Positions 9,301-18,629 of a stretch of 61,226 nucleotides of DNA are shown in pieces (position 1 is the first letter of the stretch; each line of letters starts with the position of its first letter). The notes beneath the pieces are model-generated. The model saw only the letters and a program-made list of their open reading frames with translations, was not told the origin of the DNA and ran no database searches. The stretch spans positions 1 to 61,226 of the forward strand of contig JANQKR010000025.1 in assembly GCA_028281025.1 (NCBI GenBank). The letters are read 5' to 3'. The position numbers and the translations under genes were made by a program. The DNA comes from Croceivirga sp. (lineage in GTDB: Bacteria; Bacteroidota; Bacteroidia; Flavobacteriales; Flavobacteriaceae).

Positions 9301-10455
9301 CTATGGGTTTACAAAATCAATAATAAGTTTTGTGATGAATTCAATTTGCTCATCATCCAGTTCGGTGTGCATAGGTAATGAAATGACTTCATTGACCAAC
9401 CGGTTCGTAATGGAAAAATCCGCCTCATCGTACCTGCTATCCCTATATGCCTTCTGCCGATGCAAGGGAATGGGATAATACACCCCACATGGAACGCCAT
9501 TTTCATTGAGATGTTGTACCAATTTGTCTCTTTTTTCGTTCAGAATTCGAAGGGTGTACTGATGAAATACATGACAATCACAGGTGTCACAAATTCCGTC
9601 ACAACCATTTACCGTTTCCGGAACAACAATATTGGGCTGATCGGCAAATGCTTTGGAATAGCTACGGGCAGCCTCCCTTCTTTTTCCGTTGTATTCATCC
9701 AACTTTGGCAATTTTGCCCTTAGCACTGCAGCTTGTAACGAGTCCAGTCTTGAGTTTACCCCAACCACATCGTGGTGATATCGTTTATACATCCCATGGT
9801 TTACAATTCCCCTTAGCGTATGGGCCAAATCATCATCATTGGTGAAAATAGCACCTCCATCTCCATAACAGCCCAGGTTTTTGGATGGAAAAAAAGAGGT
9901 CGCGGCAACATCGCCAATGGTCCCTGCCTTCTGTTTATTTCCATTTGCAAAGGTATGTGTAGCCCCAATGGCCTGTGCATTATCCTCAATTACAAAAAGG
10001 TCGTGCTTTTCCGCAAGCTCCAAAATAACATCCATATTGGCGCACTGGCCAAAAAGATGGACGGGAACAATTGCCTTGGTTTTTGGGGTAATTGCCTTTT
10101 CAATGGCTTTTGGATCGATATTAAAGGTATTTTCCTCAACATCCACCAATACCGGGGTCAATCCCAATAGGGCAATAACTTCAACAGTGGCAGCAAACGT
10201 AAAATCCGCGGTAATGACCTCATCACCGGGCTTTAACCCCAAACCCATCATACAAATCTGAAGCGCATCCGTGCCATTTGCACAGGGAATTACGTGTTTC
10301 ACCCCAAGGTATTCCTCCAATTCCTTTTGAAATTCCCTGACTTCCGGACCATTAATAAATGCTGCAGATTCCAATACGGATCCAAACGAATGGTTCACTT
10401 GCTCCTTTATACCTTCAAATTGACCCTGAAGGTCCACCATTTGTATTTTTTTCAT
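9301..10455 (-). CDS. DegT/DnrJ/EryC1/StrS family PLP-dependent sugar aminotransferase
   Basis: Predicted to transaminate a nucleotide-linked keto-sugar in surface polysaccharide synthesis. The 384 residues show the fold type I layout: NGTDALQICMMGLG, the aspartate binding the PLP ring in VIEDNAQAIGA, and the Schiff-base lysine in SFFPSKNLGCYGDGG. Paired with galE, it points to surface sugar metabolism; the exact substrate cannot be read from sequence. An unusual Cys cluster, CDGICDTCDC, lies near residue 284 before HVFHQYTLRI. Confidence 0.88.
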   Translation of the reverse strand: MKKIQMVDLQGQFEGIKEQVNHSFGSVLESAAFINGPEVREFQKELEEYLGVKHVIPCANGTDALQICMMGLGLKPGDEVITADFTFAATVEVIALLGLTPVLVDVEENTFNIDPKAIEKAITPKTKAIVPVHLFGQCANMDVILELAEKHDLFVIEDNAQAIGATHTFANGNKQKAGTIGDVAATSFFPSKNLGCYGDGGAIFTNDDDLAHTLRGIVNHGMYKRYHHDVVGVNSRLDSLQAAVLRAKLPKLDEYNGKRREAARSYSKAFADQPNIVVPETVNGCDGICDTCDCHVFHQYTLRILNEKRDKLVQHLNENGVPCGVYYPIPLHRQKAYRDSRYDEADFSITNRLVNEVISLPMHTELDDEQIEFITKLIIDFVNP

Positions 10456-10472
10456 GGATTCATTTTATAATT

Positions 10473-10480
10473 CAAAAGTA
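10473..10480 (-). promoter_or_regulatory. -7 promoter element of the degT-galE operon
   Basis: Minus-strand TACTTTTG matches TAnnTTTG and ends 17 nt before the DegT ATG, leaving a leader of about 12 nt. Confidence 0.5.
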
Positions 10481-10542
10481 AGAAATAACCCAAGTTGAAT
10501 CTGGTTTTGAGTAAGAAATGTAACTTAGCGCAAAAGCAATTT

Positions 10543-11778
10543 GTGAGGGTAATTTATTCTTTTTTGGTTCAGCTCGCATGGTTTCATCTTCGCCTTATCG
10601 CCAAATTCAACCAGAAAATCAAACTATTTGTGAATGGTAGAAAGCGAACCTTTTCAATACTGGGAAATGCTTTGTCTTCGACTGACCAAACCATTTGGAT
10701 GCATGTGGCTTCCTTAGGCGAGTATGAACAGGGACTGCCCTTATTGGAAAAGCTAAAGGCAAAGTTCCCAAACCATAAGTTGCTCCTGACCTTTTTCTCA
10801 CCCTCGGGTTATGAGGTAAAAAAAGGGAAAACCCCGGCAGATGTAGTGGTTTATTTACCCATGGATACCCGAAAAAACGCTAAAGGTTTTCTAGATATGG
10901 TAAAGCCAAAATTTGCGATTTTCATTAAATACGAGATATGGCCCAACTATCTTCATGAATTGCAGAAAAGGGGTATTGACACGCTCTTGGTTTCAGGGAT
11001 TTTTTCTAAAAAACAGGTGTATTTTAAATGGTATGGCCGTTTCATGAGAAAATCACTCCGTACTTTTTCGCATTTTTTTGTGCAGGAAGATCACTCCAAG
11101 GAACTACTAAAATCCATTGGATTCCAAAACGTGACCGTAAGTGGCGATACCCGCTTTGATAGGGTCAATGCCATTCTTGAACGGGACAACACCTTGGATT
11201 TTATGGAAGGGTTTAAAGGGGACTCCCTGTGTTTTGTAGCTGGAAGCACTTGGCCCGAAGATGAAAGGATATTGGTGAAATACATCAATAGTTCAACTAA
11301 GGGGATAAAGTTTGTTTTGGCACCACATAACATCAAAACGGCCCATATTAAAAATTTAAAAACATCAATTGACCAAAAGGCCATATGCTATTCCGAATTG
11401 ACCACTCATACCATTACCAATGTTGATGTGCTCATTGTTGATACCATTGGACTTTTGACCAAAATATATAGCTATGCGGATTTCACCTATGTAGGCGGCG
11501 GTTTTGCAACCGGACTGCACAACACCTTGGAACCAGCGGTATTTGGCGTTCCGGTAATCTTTGGCCCAAAGTATCACAATTTCAAGGAGGCCGTGGATTT
11601 GGTGAACTTAAAGGGAGGACTTTCCGTTAAGGACCAGAATGAATTTGACACCACCATGGAAAGGTTACTCAATGACCCTGACCTTGCCATACGAACCGGT
11701 AATAGCAATATCCAATACATCCAGCGAAAAATTGGTGCTACAAATACAGTTATGCACTATATTGGAAACTTGATCTGA
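10543..11778 (+). CDS. waaA: 3-deoxy-D-manno-octulosonic acid transferase (Kdo transferase)
   Basis: Adds Kdo from CMP-Kdo to lipid IVA at the cytoplasmic face of the inner membrane. From the GTG at 10543 the protein begins MRVIYSFLVQLAWFHLRLIAKF, the N-terminal membrane anchor expected for the family. Downstream are the catalytic glutamate region WMHVASLGEYEQGLP, IKYEIWPNYL, and the sugar-nucleotide C-domain VGGGFATGLHNTLEPAVFG. A TTG at 10495 would add 16 residues, but a possible -7 (TAACTTAG, 10521-10528) lies between the two. The length of 411 residues is normal. Confidence 0.9.
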   Translation: MRVIYSFLVQLAWFHLRLIAKFNQKIKLFVNGRKRTFSILGNALSSTDQTIWMHVASLGEYEQGLPLLEKLKAKFPNHKLLLTFFSPSGYEVKKGKTPADVVVYLPMDTRKNAKGFLDMVKPKFAIFIKYEIWPNYLHELQKRGIDTLLVSGIFSKKQVYFKWYGRFMRKSLRTFSHFFVQEDHSKELLKSIGFQNVTVSGDTRFDRVNAILERDNTLDFMEGFKGDSLCFVAGSTWPEDERILVKYINSSTKGIKFVLAPHNIKTAHIKNLKTSIDQKAICYSELTTHTITNVDVLIVDTIGLLTKIYSYADFTYVGGGFATGLHNTLEPAVFGVPVIFGPKYHNFKEAVDLVNLKGGLSVKDQNEFDTTMERLLNDPDLAIRTGNSNIQYIQRKIGATNTVMHYIGNLI

Positions 11779-11812
11779 TTTTTTAGCAATTGTAACCAAA
11801 CCTAAACCAAAA

Positions 11813-13192
11813 ATGGATAAACGTATATTCAGGATTTCAATTACGGCAGCACTGGCCGGATTCTTATTTGGATTTGATACCGTGGTCATCAGTGGTGCCA
11901 ACCAACCCATAAAGGAGCTTTGGGAAACCAATTGGTTCTTGGGCGATTCCATTTTCACATTTCACGGCATTTTTATCATGTCCATGGCGTTGTGGGGAAC
12001 GGTGCTTGGTTCCTTGTTCGGCGGTATTCCAACCGACAAGTTGGGCAGAAAAAAAACATTGTTTTGGATCGGGGTCTTATATTTTGTCTCCGCCCTAGGT
12101 TCCGCTGTGGCTACCGAACCCTATAGTTTTTCTTTTTTTAGGTTTATTGGAGGTGTGGGTGTAGGGGCATCTTCGGTTGCTGCCCCAATTTATATTTCTG
12201 AAATATCGTCTGCGCAGAACAGGGGAAGGCTTACCGCATTGTACCAATTCAATATTGTATTTGGAATATTGATAGCTTTCATTTCCAACTATCTGATCGG
12301 TTCCATTTTCGCTGAAGATGTAGCCTGGCGTTGGATGCTTGGTGTGGAAGGAATACCAGCCTTAATTTATACCCTACTGGTCCTAAAAATTCCCCAAAGC
12401 CCAAGATGGCTTTTGTTAAAGGACAATCCCGATGCTGTCGTAATCAAATCGTTGACCTTATTGGGGATAAAGGAAAGTGAGGCCAGTATTCAATTGGCCC
12501 AGATAAAGGTTTCCTTGGTTGAATCCATTGAAAAGAAAAAGGAAAAGCTATTCTCCGGAAAATACAATAAACCACTTTTGCTTGCCTTCTTATTGGCCTT
12601 CTTCAACCAACTCTCGGGCATTAATTTTGTGCTGTACTATGCTCCGGAAATTTTGGAACGGGCCGGACTGGCGACCGGAGAATCCCTTTTCAGTTCCATA
12701 TCCATAGGGATTGTCAACCTGCTATTTACTTTTGTGGGTATCGCCCTTATTGATAGACTGGGTCGTAAACAGTTAATGTACATTGGGTCAATGGGCTATA
12801 TCATTAGTCTTGCCATGGTAGGATGGTGTTTTTATTCTGGAGCAAGCTCCGTTTTACTGCTCATTTTTATATTGGTTTTTATTGCCTCCCACGCCGTAGG
12901 ACAGGGGTCGGTAATCTGGGTGTTCATTTCAGAGATATTCCCCAATAAGGTTCGGGCCTATGGGCAATCCTGGGGAACGGGGACGCATTGGGTCTTTGCT
13001 GCACTCATTACCTTATTGACCCCTACCTTTTTGGACAGTGAAATTGGAATCTTTAAGGAAAACCCCTGGCCCATTTTTGTATTTTTTGCGGTTATGATGA
13101 TATTACAGTTGCTTTGGGTTGTCTTTATGATGCCGGAAACCAAGGGAATCTCATTGGAGGATTTGGCCAAAAAACTGGGCCTTTCCAAATAA
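11813..13192 (+). CDS. MFS sugar porter (sugar:H+ symporter)
   Basis: Inner-membrane monosaccharide importer of the sugar porter family (XylE/AraE/GLUT type). The 459 residues hold twelve predicted membrane segments and the diagnostic motifs DKLGRKKTL after helix 2, RFIGGVGVGASS, PQSPRWLL at the end of helix 6, DRLGRK after helix 8 and the C-terminal PETKG. It lies 34 nt after waaA on the same strand. The sugar transported cannot be told; no sugar catabolic genes flank it. Confidence 0.92.
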   Translation: MDKRIFRISITAALAGFLFGFDTVVISGANQPIKELWETNWFLGDSIFTFHGIFIMSMALWGTVLGSLFGGIPTDKLGRKKTLFWIGVLYFVSALGSAVATEPYSFSFFRFIGGVGVGASSVAAPIYISEISSAQNRGRLTALYQFNIVFGILIAFISNYLIGSIFAEDVAWRWMLGVEGIPALIYTLLVLKIPQSPRWLLLKDNPDAVVIKSLTLLGIKESEASIQLAQIKVSLVESIEKKKEKLFSGKYNKPLLLAFLLAFFNQLSGINFVLYYAPEILERAGLATGESLFSSISIGIVNLLFTFVGIALIDRLGRKQLMYIGSMGYIISLAMVGWCFYSGASSVLLLIFILVFIASHAVGQGSVIWVFISEIFPNKVRAYGQSWGTGTHWVFAALITLLTPTFLDSEIGIFKENPWPIFVFFAVMMILQLLWVVFMMPETKGISLEDLAKKLGLSK

Positions 13193-13312
13193 TTTTCAAT
13201 GCCAAAAAAGGTGCCTTATACGGGACAAAGCCTGGGATTGGTCGAATTAACCGTTGTTTTTTGACCCAATTCCTTTAAGAAATCGTTATATTTATTAGAA
13301 ATAGCATTCTCT

Positions 13313-13462
13313 ATGACACAGAACACTACTATTGGAGCAAGCTTTTTAAATCTATTTCTTAGAATAATGGTCTATGCATTGATTGGGATTCTAATCGCCA
13401 TTCCACTTTGTATCATCGGTGATCAACTTGGAATTTTCGATGCATTGGGCATTCAGTTTTAA
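13313..13462 (+). CDS. Small single-pass membrane protein (49 aa)
   Basis: ATG at 13313 to TAA at 13460-13462 encodes 49 residues starting MTQNTTIGASFLNLF, with one membrane segment (MVYALIGILIAIPLCIIG, residues 19-36) and a short polar tail ending GIQF. It is not recognised. The complete frame, the clear hydrophobic helix and the space it fills between two real genes make a coding call reasonable. It converges on pfkA. Confidence 0.5.
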   Translation: MTQNTTIGASFLNLFLRIMVYALIGILIAIPLCIIGDQLGIFDALGIQF

Positions 13463-13492
13463 AAAGCAACCCAGCATTAAAACCTGGCAGTT

Positions 13493-14794
13493 TTACATCA
13501 CAAAAGGCTGCCCCGTACTTTGAAGCACAGCAAACCAAAAATCGCTTTCCAAATCTATCTTTTTTCGCTTTTTGGTTACTGCCGAAATGGGCAAATAAAC
13601 AAACTTATTGTTCACCCTGCCGACAACGAACTTTGTTTTTCCTGCCATGGCACCATGTACGGCCATATAGGCCAAACCACTGCAAAAAACACTGTCTCCG
13701 GAGTTTGCGGCCGCGCTGCGAACGATATAGCTTGGATCAATGTATTTCACGGTAATGGGCAAAACTTCCTTAAAATATTCTATGATCTTATCTTTTAGAA
13801 AGACCCCAATATCATCATGCTTTACATTTCCGGAAGCATCTTTTTTTACATCCTCCTTGGCGAACAAATGTTGACCGGCACCCTCCGCCACTACAATGAC
13901 AGCATGGTGTTTGGATTCCAATCGTCTTTTAAGCGATTCCAAAAAGCCGCTCTCCCCATAAAGGTTAAATTCGGACTCCGGAATCAGGACAAAATTCACA
14001 ACGGGCTGGGCCAACGCGGCAGAAGCTGCGATAAAACCACTATCCCTTCCCATTAACTTTACGATGGAAACCCCGTTATAGGCACCTTTGGCCTCATTAT
14101 GGGCATCCCGTAAAATTGGACTGGCAATATCAAAGGAAGTTTCAAATCCGAAGGATTTATCAATAATGTCAATATCGTTATCAATAGTTTTTGGAATGCC
14201 AACTACTGCAATATCCAATCCTCTCCTTTTGATTTCCTCACCAATGGCATCAGAACCTTTTAAAGTGCCATCACCGCCAATAGTGAAGAGAATATTGATG
14301 TTGTTTTGGACCAGCGTGTCCACCATCACCCCAAGATCTTGGGCCCCTCTTGAAGAGCCTAAAATTGTACCTCCAAACTGGTGTATGTCCTTTACCTTAT
14401 CTGGGGTAAGTTCCTCCAGATCATGCTTCATTTTAGGATTGAGACCTTCATATCCATAGGGAATACCCAATATTCGTTTTACCCCATAGAAATAATGCAA
14501 GGCCATTACCACACCCCTAATAACATTGTTTATACCGGGACAAAGTCCACCACAGGTGACTATTGCCGCCGTTGTCCGCTTTGGGTCAAAATAAATGTTT
14601 TGACGGGGACCGGCTTTTTCCAGGCAATTGGGTTCTTCCCCATTGGCAAGACAGGAATTGTAGGTTTCCATGGAGAGATCGTAAACCAGCCTGTCGTTAT
14701 CATCAACATAGTTGAAGATATTATCCCCCCTAACAGTACTTAACTGCAGGGGGGATTCAATCGCTGCCTCTCCCAAATTTTCTATTTGGAACAT
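13493..14794 (-). CDS. pfkA: ATP-dependent 6-phosphofructokinase (long PFKA subfamily)
   Basis: Phosphorylates fructose 6-phosphate in glycolysis. The 433-residue protein has an N-terminal extension of about 75 residues before TCGGLCPGINNVIRG. Motifs are YGYEGL, GGDGTLKG, the catalytic PKTIDNDID (Asp base) and MGRDSGFIA. The Gly of GGDGT marks ATP rather than pyrophosphate use, while Lys in PKTIDND is shared with PPi enzymes and with long ATP enzymes of trypanosome/plant type. It lies 14 nt downstream of pckA, so the glycolytic and gluconeogenic enzymes appear co-transcribed. Confidence 0.9.
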   Translation of the reverse strand: MFQIENLGEAAIESPLQLSTVRGDNIFNYVDDNDRLVYDLSMETYNSCLANGEEPNCLEKAGPRQNIYFDPKRTTAAIVTCGGLCPGINNVIRGVVMALHYFYGVKRILGIPYGYEGLNPKMKHDLEELTPDKVKDIHQFGGTILGSSRGAQDLGVMVDTLVQNNINILFTIGGDGTLKGSDAIGEEIKRRGLDIAVVGIPKTIDNDIDIIDKSFGFETSFDIASPILRDAHNEAKGAYNGVSIVKLMGRDSGFIAASAALAQPVVNFVLIPESEFNLYGESGFLESLKRRLESKHHAVIVVAEGAGQHLFAKEDVKKDASGNVKHDDIGVFLKDKIIEYFKEVLPITVKYIDPSYIVRSAAANSGDSVFCSGLAYMAVHGAMAGKTKFVVGRVNNKFVYLPISAVTKKRKKIDLESDFWFAVLQSTGQPFVM

Positions 14795-14808
14795 ATAGAC
14801 GTTATTGA

Positions 14809-16437
14809 TTAAATATGATAATTCATTTCATGGTGTGAATCAATCAGCGGTCCTCCATTTAAAATTTCCTCTGATGCTTCACTGGCAAATTTATCAAAGT
14901 TAATGTGGAAAGAATGCGCTAATTGAATTGCTTTACTAACATAAGCACCTTTTTGTAACCACGTATTCATTGGATCTAGGATTTCCGTAGGAACACTCGG
15001 ACAATATTTGGGCATAAACAATCCAAAAATGGGGTGTACCTCATAATCTACTTTTTCCAATTCCCCTTCCAAGATGGCAGAAATCATGGCCCTGGTGTAT
15101 TTCAATTTAATACGCGAACCTACCCCATAAGGACCACCACTCCATCCTGTATTGATCAACCAAACATTTACACCGGCCTCGGTCATCTTTTTACTCAACA
15201 TTTCTGCATAGACGGCCGGATGCAATGGCATAAAAGGTTCGCCAAAACAAGCAGAGAAAGAAGGTACCGGCTCATTGATTCCCGCTTCTGTTCCAGCAAC
15301 TTTGGCGGTGTAACCGGAGATGAAATGATAAGCCGCCTGACCTGGGGTAAGTTTGGATACCGGAGGTAATACACCAAAGGCATCACAGGTCAAGAAGAAA
15401 ATATTCTTTGGATTGTCCGCGTAGGACGGCACCTGTAAGTTGTCAATATGTTCAAGGGGATAGCTCACCCTTGTATTCAATGTAATGGTACTATCAAAAT
15501 AGTCCACTTCCTTGGTACCTTCCTTGAACATCACATTTTCCAGGAGTGCTCCAGGACGGATGGCCCGGTAAATGTCCGGTTCCTTTTCCTCGGTGAGGTC
15601 AATGACCTTGGCATAACAGCCCCCCTCAAAGTTAAAAATGGTATTCTCGGCGGTCCAACCATGCTCATCATCACCTATGAGTTTTCGATTTGGATCGGCA
15701 GATAAAGTGGTCTTACCTGTTCCCGAAAGCCCAAAGTAAATGGCAGTGTCCCCTTTTTCCCCAACATTGGCGGAGCAGTGCATGGGCAGGACATTTTTCT
15801 CCACCGGTAAAATGAAGTTCAATGCAGTAAACACTCCTTTTTTCATTTCCCCAGGGTATTCAGACCCGCCAACGAGCGCTATTTTTCGGGTATAGTCCAA
15901 AATCGAGAAGTTCCCGGCGATAATTCCAAAATCTTTGGGATTTGGTGCCTCATACCCAGGGGCACAGAGTACCAACCACTCTTCTTCAAAGTCCTTCAAC
16001 TCCTCCTCCGGGAGTCGGATGAACATGTTCTTAATAAAGTAATTGGACCATGGGTATTCCGTAACGGTCCTAACGTTCATTCGATACCGTGGGTCTGCAC
16101 AGACCGCGGCATCACGTACATAGATCTCCTTTCCTGACAGATAATTGACTACTTCATTATAAAGTTTCCCAAAGTTTTCCGGTGAAATGGGTTTATTGAT
16201 TCTTCCCCACCAAATCCTGTCTTTGGTATAATCATCTTTTACCAAAAAACGGTCTTTGGGCGAGCGTCCGGTAAATTTACCCGTATTAATGGCCAAAGTG
16301 CCATTCTCCGACTCTACACCCATTCCTTTTTCAACGGTAATTTTTTGAAGGGTCTCTGGATCTAAGTTCCAATGCGCTGTGGCATTCTTGATCCCGTACT
16401 TTTCCAATTCTCTTGTTTTTCCTGTAACGGCATTCAT
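14809..16437 (-). CDS. pckA: Phosphoenolpyruvate carboxykinase (ATP)
   Basis: Converts oxaloacetate plus ATP to phosphoenolpyruvate and CO2, the entry to gluconeogenesis. The 542 residues contain the family marks TGRSPKDRF near 53, the kinase 1a P-loop GLSGTGKTTLS, the metal/nucleotide segment LIGDDEHGW, and NTGWSGGPYGVG with RIKLKYTRAM. Length and sequence fit the ATP-dependent family. Upstream lies a 25-codon relic of an SLC13 transporter, then the PEPCK-like gene; downstream, after 14 nt, pfkA. Confidence 0.97.
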   Translation of the reverse strand: MNAVTGKTRELEKYGIKNATAHWNLDPETLQKITVEKGMGVESENGTLAINTGKFTGRSPKDRFLVKDDYTKDRIWWGRINKPISPENFGKLYNEVVNYLSGKEIYVRDAAVCADPRYRMNVRTVTEYPWSNYFIKNMFIRLPEEELKDFEEEWLVLCAPGYEAPNPKDFGIIAGNFSILDYTRKIALVGGSEYPGEMKKGVFTALNFILPVEKNVLPMHCSANVGEKGDTAIYFGLSGTGKTTLSADPNRKLIGDDEHGWTAENTIFNFEGGCYAKVIDLTEEKEPDIYRAIRPGALLENVMFKEGTKEVDYFDSTITLNTRVSYPLEHIDNLQVPSYADNPKNIFFLTCDAFGVLPPVSKLTPGQAAYHFISGYTAKVAGTEAGINEPVPSFSACFGEPFMPLHPAVYAEMLSKKMTEAGVNVWLINTGWSGGPYGVGSRIKLKYTRAMISAILEGELEKVDYEVHPIFGLFMPKYCPSVPTEILDPMNTWLQKGAYVSKAIQLAHSFHINFDKFASEASEEILNGGPLIDSHHEMNYHI

Positions 16438-16441
16438 AATG

Positions 16442-16530
16442 TTATTGATTTAAAGTTTGCGTCCAAAAATTCCAGACCAACGGTACAATCAGCACCGCGG
16501 TCAAAAAACCAGTAATAGTGGCCACTTACC
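16442..16530 (-). pseudogene. 3'-end relic of a second SLC13 transporter gene
   Basis: On the minus strand the stretch before pckA translates as VATITGFLTAVLIVPLVWNF followed by WTQTLNQ and a stop at 16442. The block VLIVPLVWNF is 9 of 10 identical to the last ten residues (VLVVPLVWNF) of the SLC13 gene at 18630-20468, and the DNA is alignable (about 16460-16518 against 18628-18686), with most differences being transitions. An in-frame TAA and lack of homology further up show the rest of the gene has gone. The relic suggests a past duplication or an insertion of the PEPCK-like gene at this spot. Confidence 0.65.
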
Positions 16531-16594
16531 TTTATTCAATCCTAAAAACACCTGCTAGGGGAAATGGGATCGTTACTCCGTCGAAATTTTAAAG

Positions 16595-16633
16595 GGCGAG
16601 AACCCGCATCTCCATGAGTAATGCGGGTTCGCC
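16595..16633 (-). terminator. Terminator hairpin downstream of the PEPCK-like gene
   Basis: A stem of about 13 bp formed by the AACCCGCAT arm (16601-16609) and ATGCGGGTT (16621-16629), extended by GGCGA/CGCC with one bulge. On the minus strand it is followed by CCCTTTAAAATTT. It lies about 50 nt past the stop of the gene at 16683. Confidence 0.6.
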
Positions 16634-16682
16634 TCCTTCTTAAAGGTTTAAACCACTTTATATTGATTAAATGTTATTCAAT

Positions 16683-18569
16683 TTAAGACTTAAATACTTG
16701 TTCGTAATCCTCCACGGAACCGTTGTCCAAACAGCATTCGATGATGCGTTTACCCAGTGGGTCCAAAGTATCATCTTGAAACTGCGCCAACGTTTTAATG
16801 AAGAAATCATATAATATCTCAGCACCTTTATCGTATGCTTTCTTTCCTACTTCTTCCTGATATTCCACTTTTAGGAACCATTTTGGAATTTGCCGCCCTT
16901 CCACTTTCATGGAGTTCATCGAATAACCTAACAAACTGCATCTGGAAGCACTTAGTCTATGTGGGGAAAAGTTGGCATTCCCCCTACGCGCTAGATACTC
17001 CCGGCTTATCCATTGTGGCATGAAGCTTGTTTTCCACGCCCCAATATGCTGATTAGGCGTAAGAATGTACTTCACACCTGGCGTATTCTGTATTTGTTCA
17101 AGCAACAGATTGGCCTGTTTCACCTTTTTGCCCGTAGCAAACGGCCAATAACTGCCCACACCTTCACTACTAATACCTTTGGTCTGGATGATACTTGGGT
17201 TTGCATGTCCCCTGGGGGCCACCAAGCGCCATAACCAAGCCAGTGCCGGTGGCAATATATGCATAACTCCAACAATTCCATAATTTGGATTTTTCTTGGT
17301 ACATGGTGGTGTTCTTAGGCCAATACTCCTAATATCTACCCTAACCGGTTTGGAATATACCCCTGGCACCGATTCGCGTGGTAAAATTACCCTTGGATTT
17401 GGACAGGGTACTCCCGGTTCATCTTCCTTATGGTCCCAAATCAAGGCACGTCCTCCAGGAACGGCTTCAATATTTAAGAACAACAGGGGGTTATCCGGAA
17501 GGGCCGTAATTTTTTCGAGCATCATATCCTTACCGTAGTCATCAATATGGTCCACACGAACAAACCAGGCATCTTCTGCATCTTCCAGCCATAATTTCTT
17601 GGCATCTTGCTGTAGGTTGGGGTGACATAACGCCATATCATCTGTAACGGGTTGCAAGTCACAGGTTCTGGGAAGTTCAATTGTACGTTCTTCACCGGTG
17701 AGAATATTTTTACCCAGTAAGAGACTACCATCGGGTTGCCTATGGGGCAACTGAAGCATCTCGCTTTTTCCACCGCCACTGGCTCCTTCGTGCATCATGG
17801 TAACCACGTTGTCATAAGGTGTGATCACACGTACGGTTGAACAGTGGGCAGTAACCCAGCCTTCATCTTCCCCCTTACCGATCAACATGCCGTATACACC
17901 CTTTTTGGCACTGGGACCTGGATACAGATTGTATGAGAACATTTCGTATTTACCCGGTATCCGATTGTGTACCACGACCTGTTTCCCTTCAAAATGGGTA
18001 TGGCGGAAGGGAGGCGCAGCATAGATTACAGCTTCAGGGGCAAAATCCTCTGGTAATTCATCTGGGTCAAGTATCCCTTGCAACAGGGCCAATCCCAGTC
18101 CAAAAAAACCTGTATTGGCCGGAATGACGGCCACGGCATCATATCCCATACCCGGTTGGCCGGCATGGAAATAGAACATTCCCAAGTCCTGTGTCTTCAA
18201 CCATTCGAAAGTTTCCTCTCTAAGGGGGTCAAAAGAAGTACCAAACCTTTTTTCATAGGTAGGTTTATCCGTAGGCAGATCATCGGCTATGACCATACAA
18301 TTGGGATCACGACGACGCATGTATACTTCGGTATAATTGGCCGCGATGCCATTCTTGGTACGGGCCACTTCGGCCTCAAGGTAGCTTCGCCCATCCGGCA
18401 AATCGAAACGCACTTCGTGAAAGTTGCTGTCCTTACCTCCGGCGGCAAGGTCCACCAATTCCTGAGCATTCCGCGCAACGGTAACACTTGGTGCCTTATC
18501 CAACAATTCTTGTAGCTCGGTGATGTTTCCAACAGGGAGCTTTGTTAAGGTCTTTTCCATATCAATCAT
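16683..18569 (-). CDS. PEPCK-like P-loop protein of unknown function (DUF4914-like)
   Basis: A 628-residue cytosolic protein that I place, from memory of the family, with DUF4914. It has a Walker A-like loop, GASGGGKSEML, near residue 270, embedded as in the kinase domain of PEP carboxykinases, and conserved aromatic/histidine blocks such as FYFHAGQPGMGYDA and PPFRHTHFEG. It lacks the GTP-PEPCK signature (FPSACGKTN) and the ATP-PEPCK signature (SGTGKTTLS). The position two genes from pckA, after an SLC13 transporter, suggests carboxylate or gluconeogenic metabolism, but reaction and substrate are unknown. Confidence 0.6.
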   Translation of the reverse strand: MIDMEKTLTKLPVGNITELQELLDKAPSVTVARNAQELVDLAAGGKDSNFHEVRFDLPDGRSYLEAEVARTKNGIAANYTEVYMRRRDPNCMVIADDLPTDKPTYEKRFGTSFDPLREETFEWLKTQDLGMFYFHAGQPGMGYDAVAVIPANTGFFGLGLALLQGILDPDELPEDFAPEAVIYAAPPFRHTHFEGKQVVVHNRIPGKYEMFSYNLYPGPSAKKGVYGMLIGKGEDEGWVTAHCSTVRVITPYDNVVTMMHEGASGGGKSEMLQLPHRQPDGSLLLGKNILTGEERTIELPRTCDLQPVTDDMALCHPNLQQDAKKLWLEDAEDAWFVRVDHIDDYGKDMMLEKITALPDNPLLFLNIEAVPGGRALIWDHKEDEPGVPCPNPRVILPRESVPGVYSKPVRVDIRSIGLRTPPCTKKNPNYGIVGVMHILPPALAWLWRLVAPRGHANPSIIQTKGISSEGVGSYWPFATGKKVKQANLLLEQIQNTPGVKYILTPNQHIGAWKTSFMPQWISREYLARRGNANFSPHRLSASRCSLLGYSMNSMKVEGRQIPKWFLKVEYQEEVGKKAYDKGAEILYDFFIKTLAQFQDDTLDPLGKRIIECCLDNGSVEDYEQVFKS

Positions 18570-18629
18570 AGTTCTATATTTGGTTAAATGAATTAAATTT
18601 TTCTTTCAAAATATTTTTAAAGGTCATGT

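Noticed and set aside
10495-10542. TTG start for waaA at 10495
   Set aside because: Adds 16 non-conserved residues; a possible -7 element lies inside it and the family N-terminus starts at the GTG 10543.
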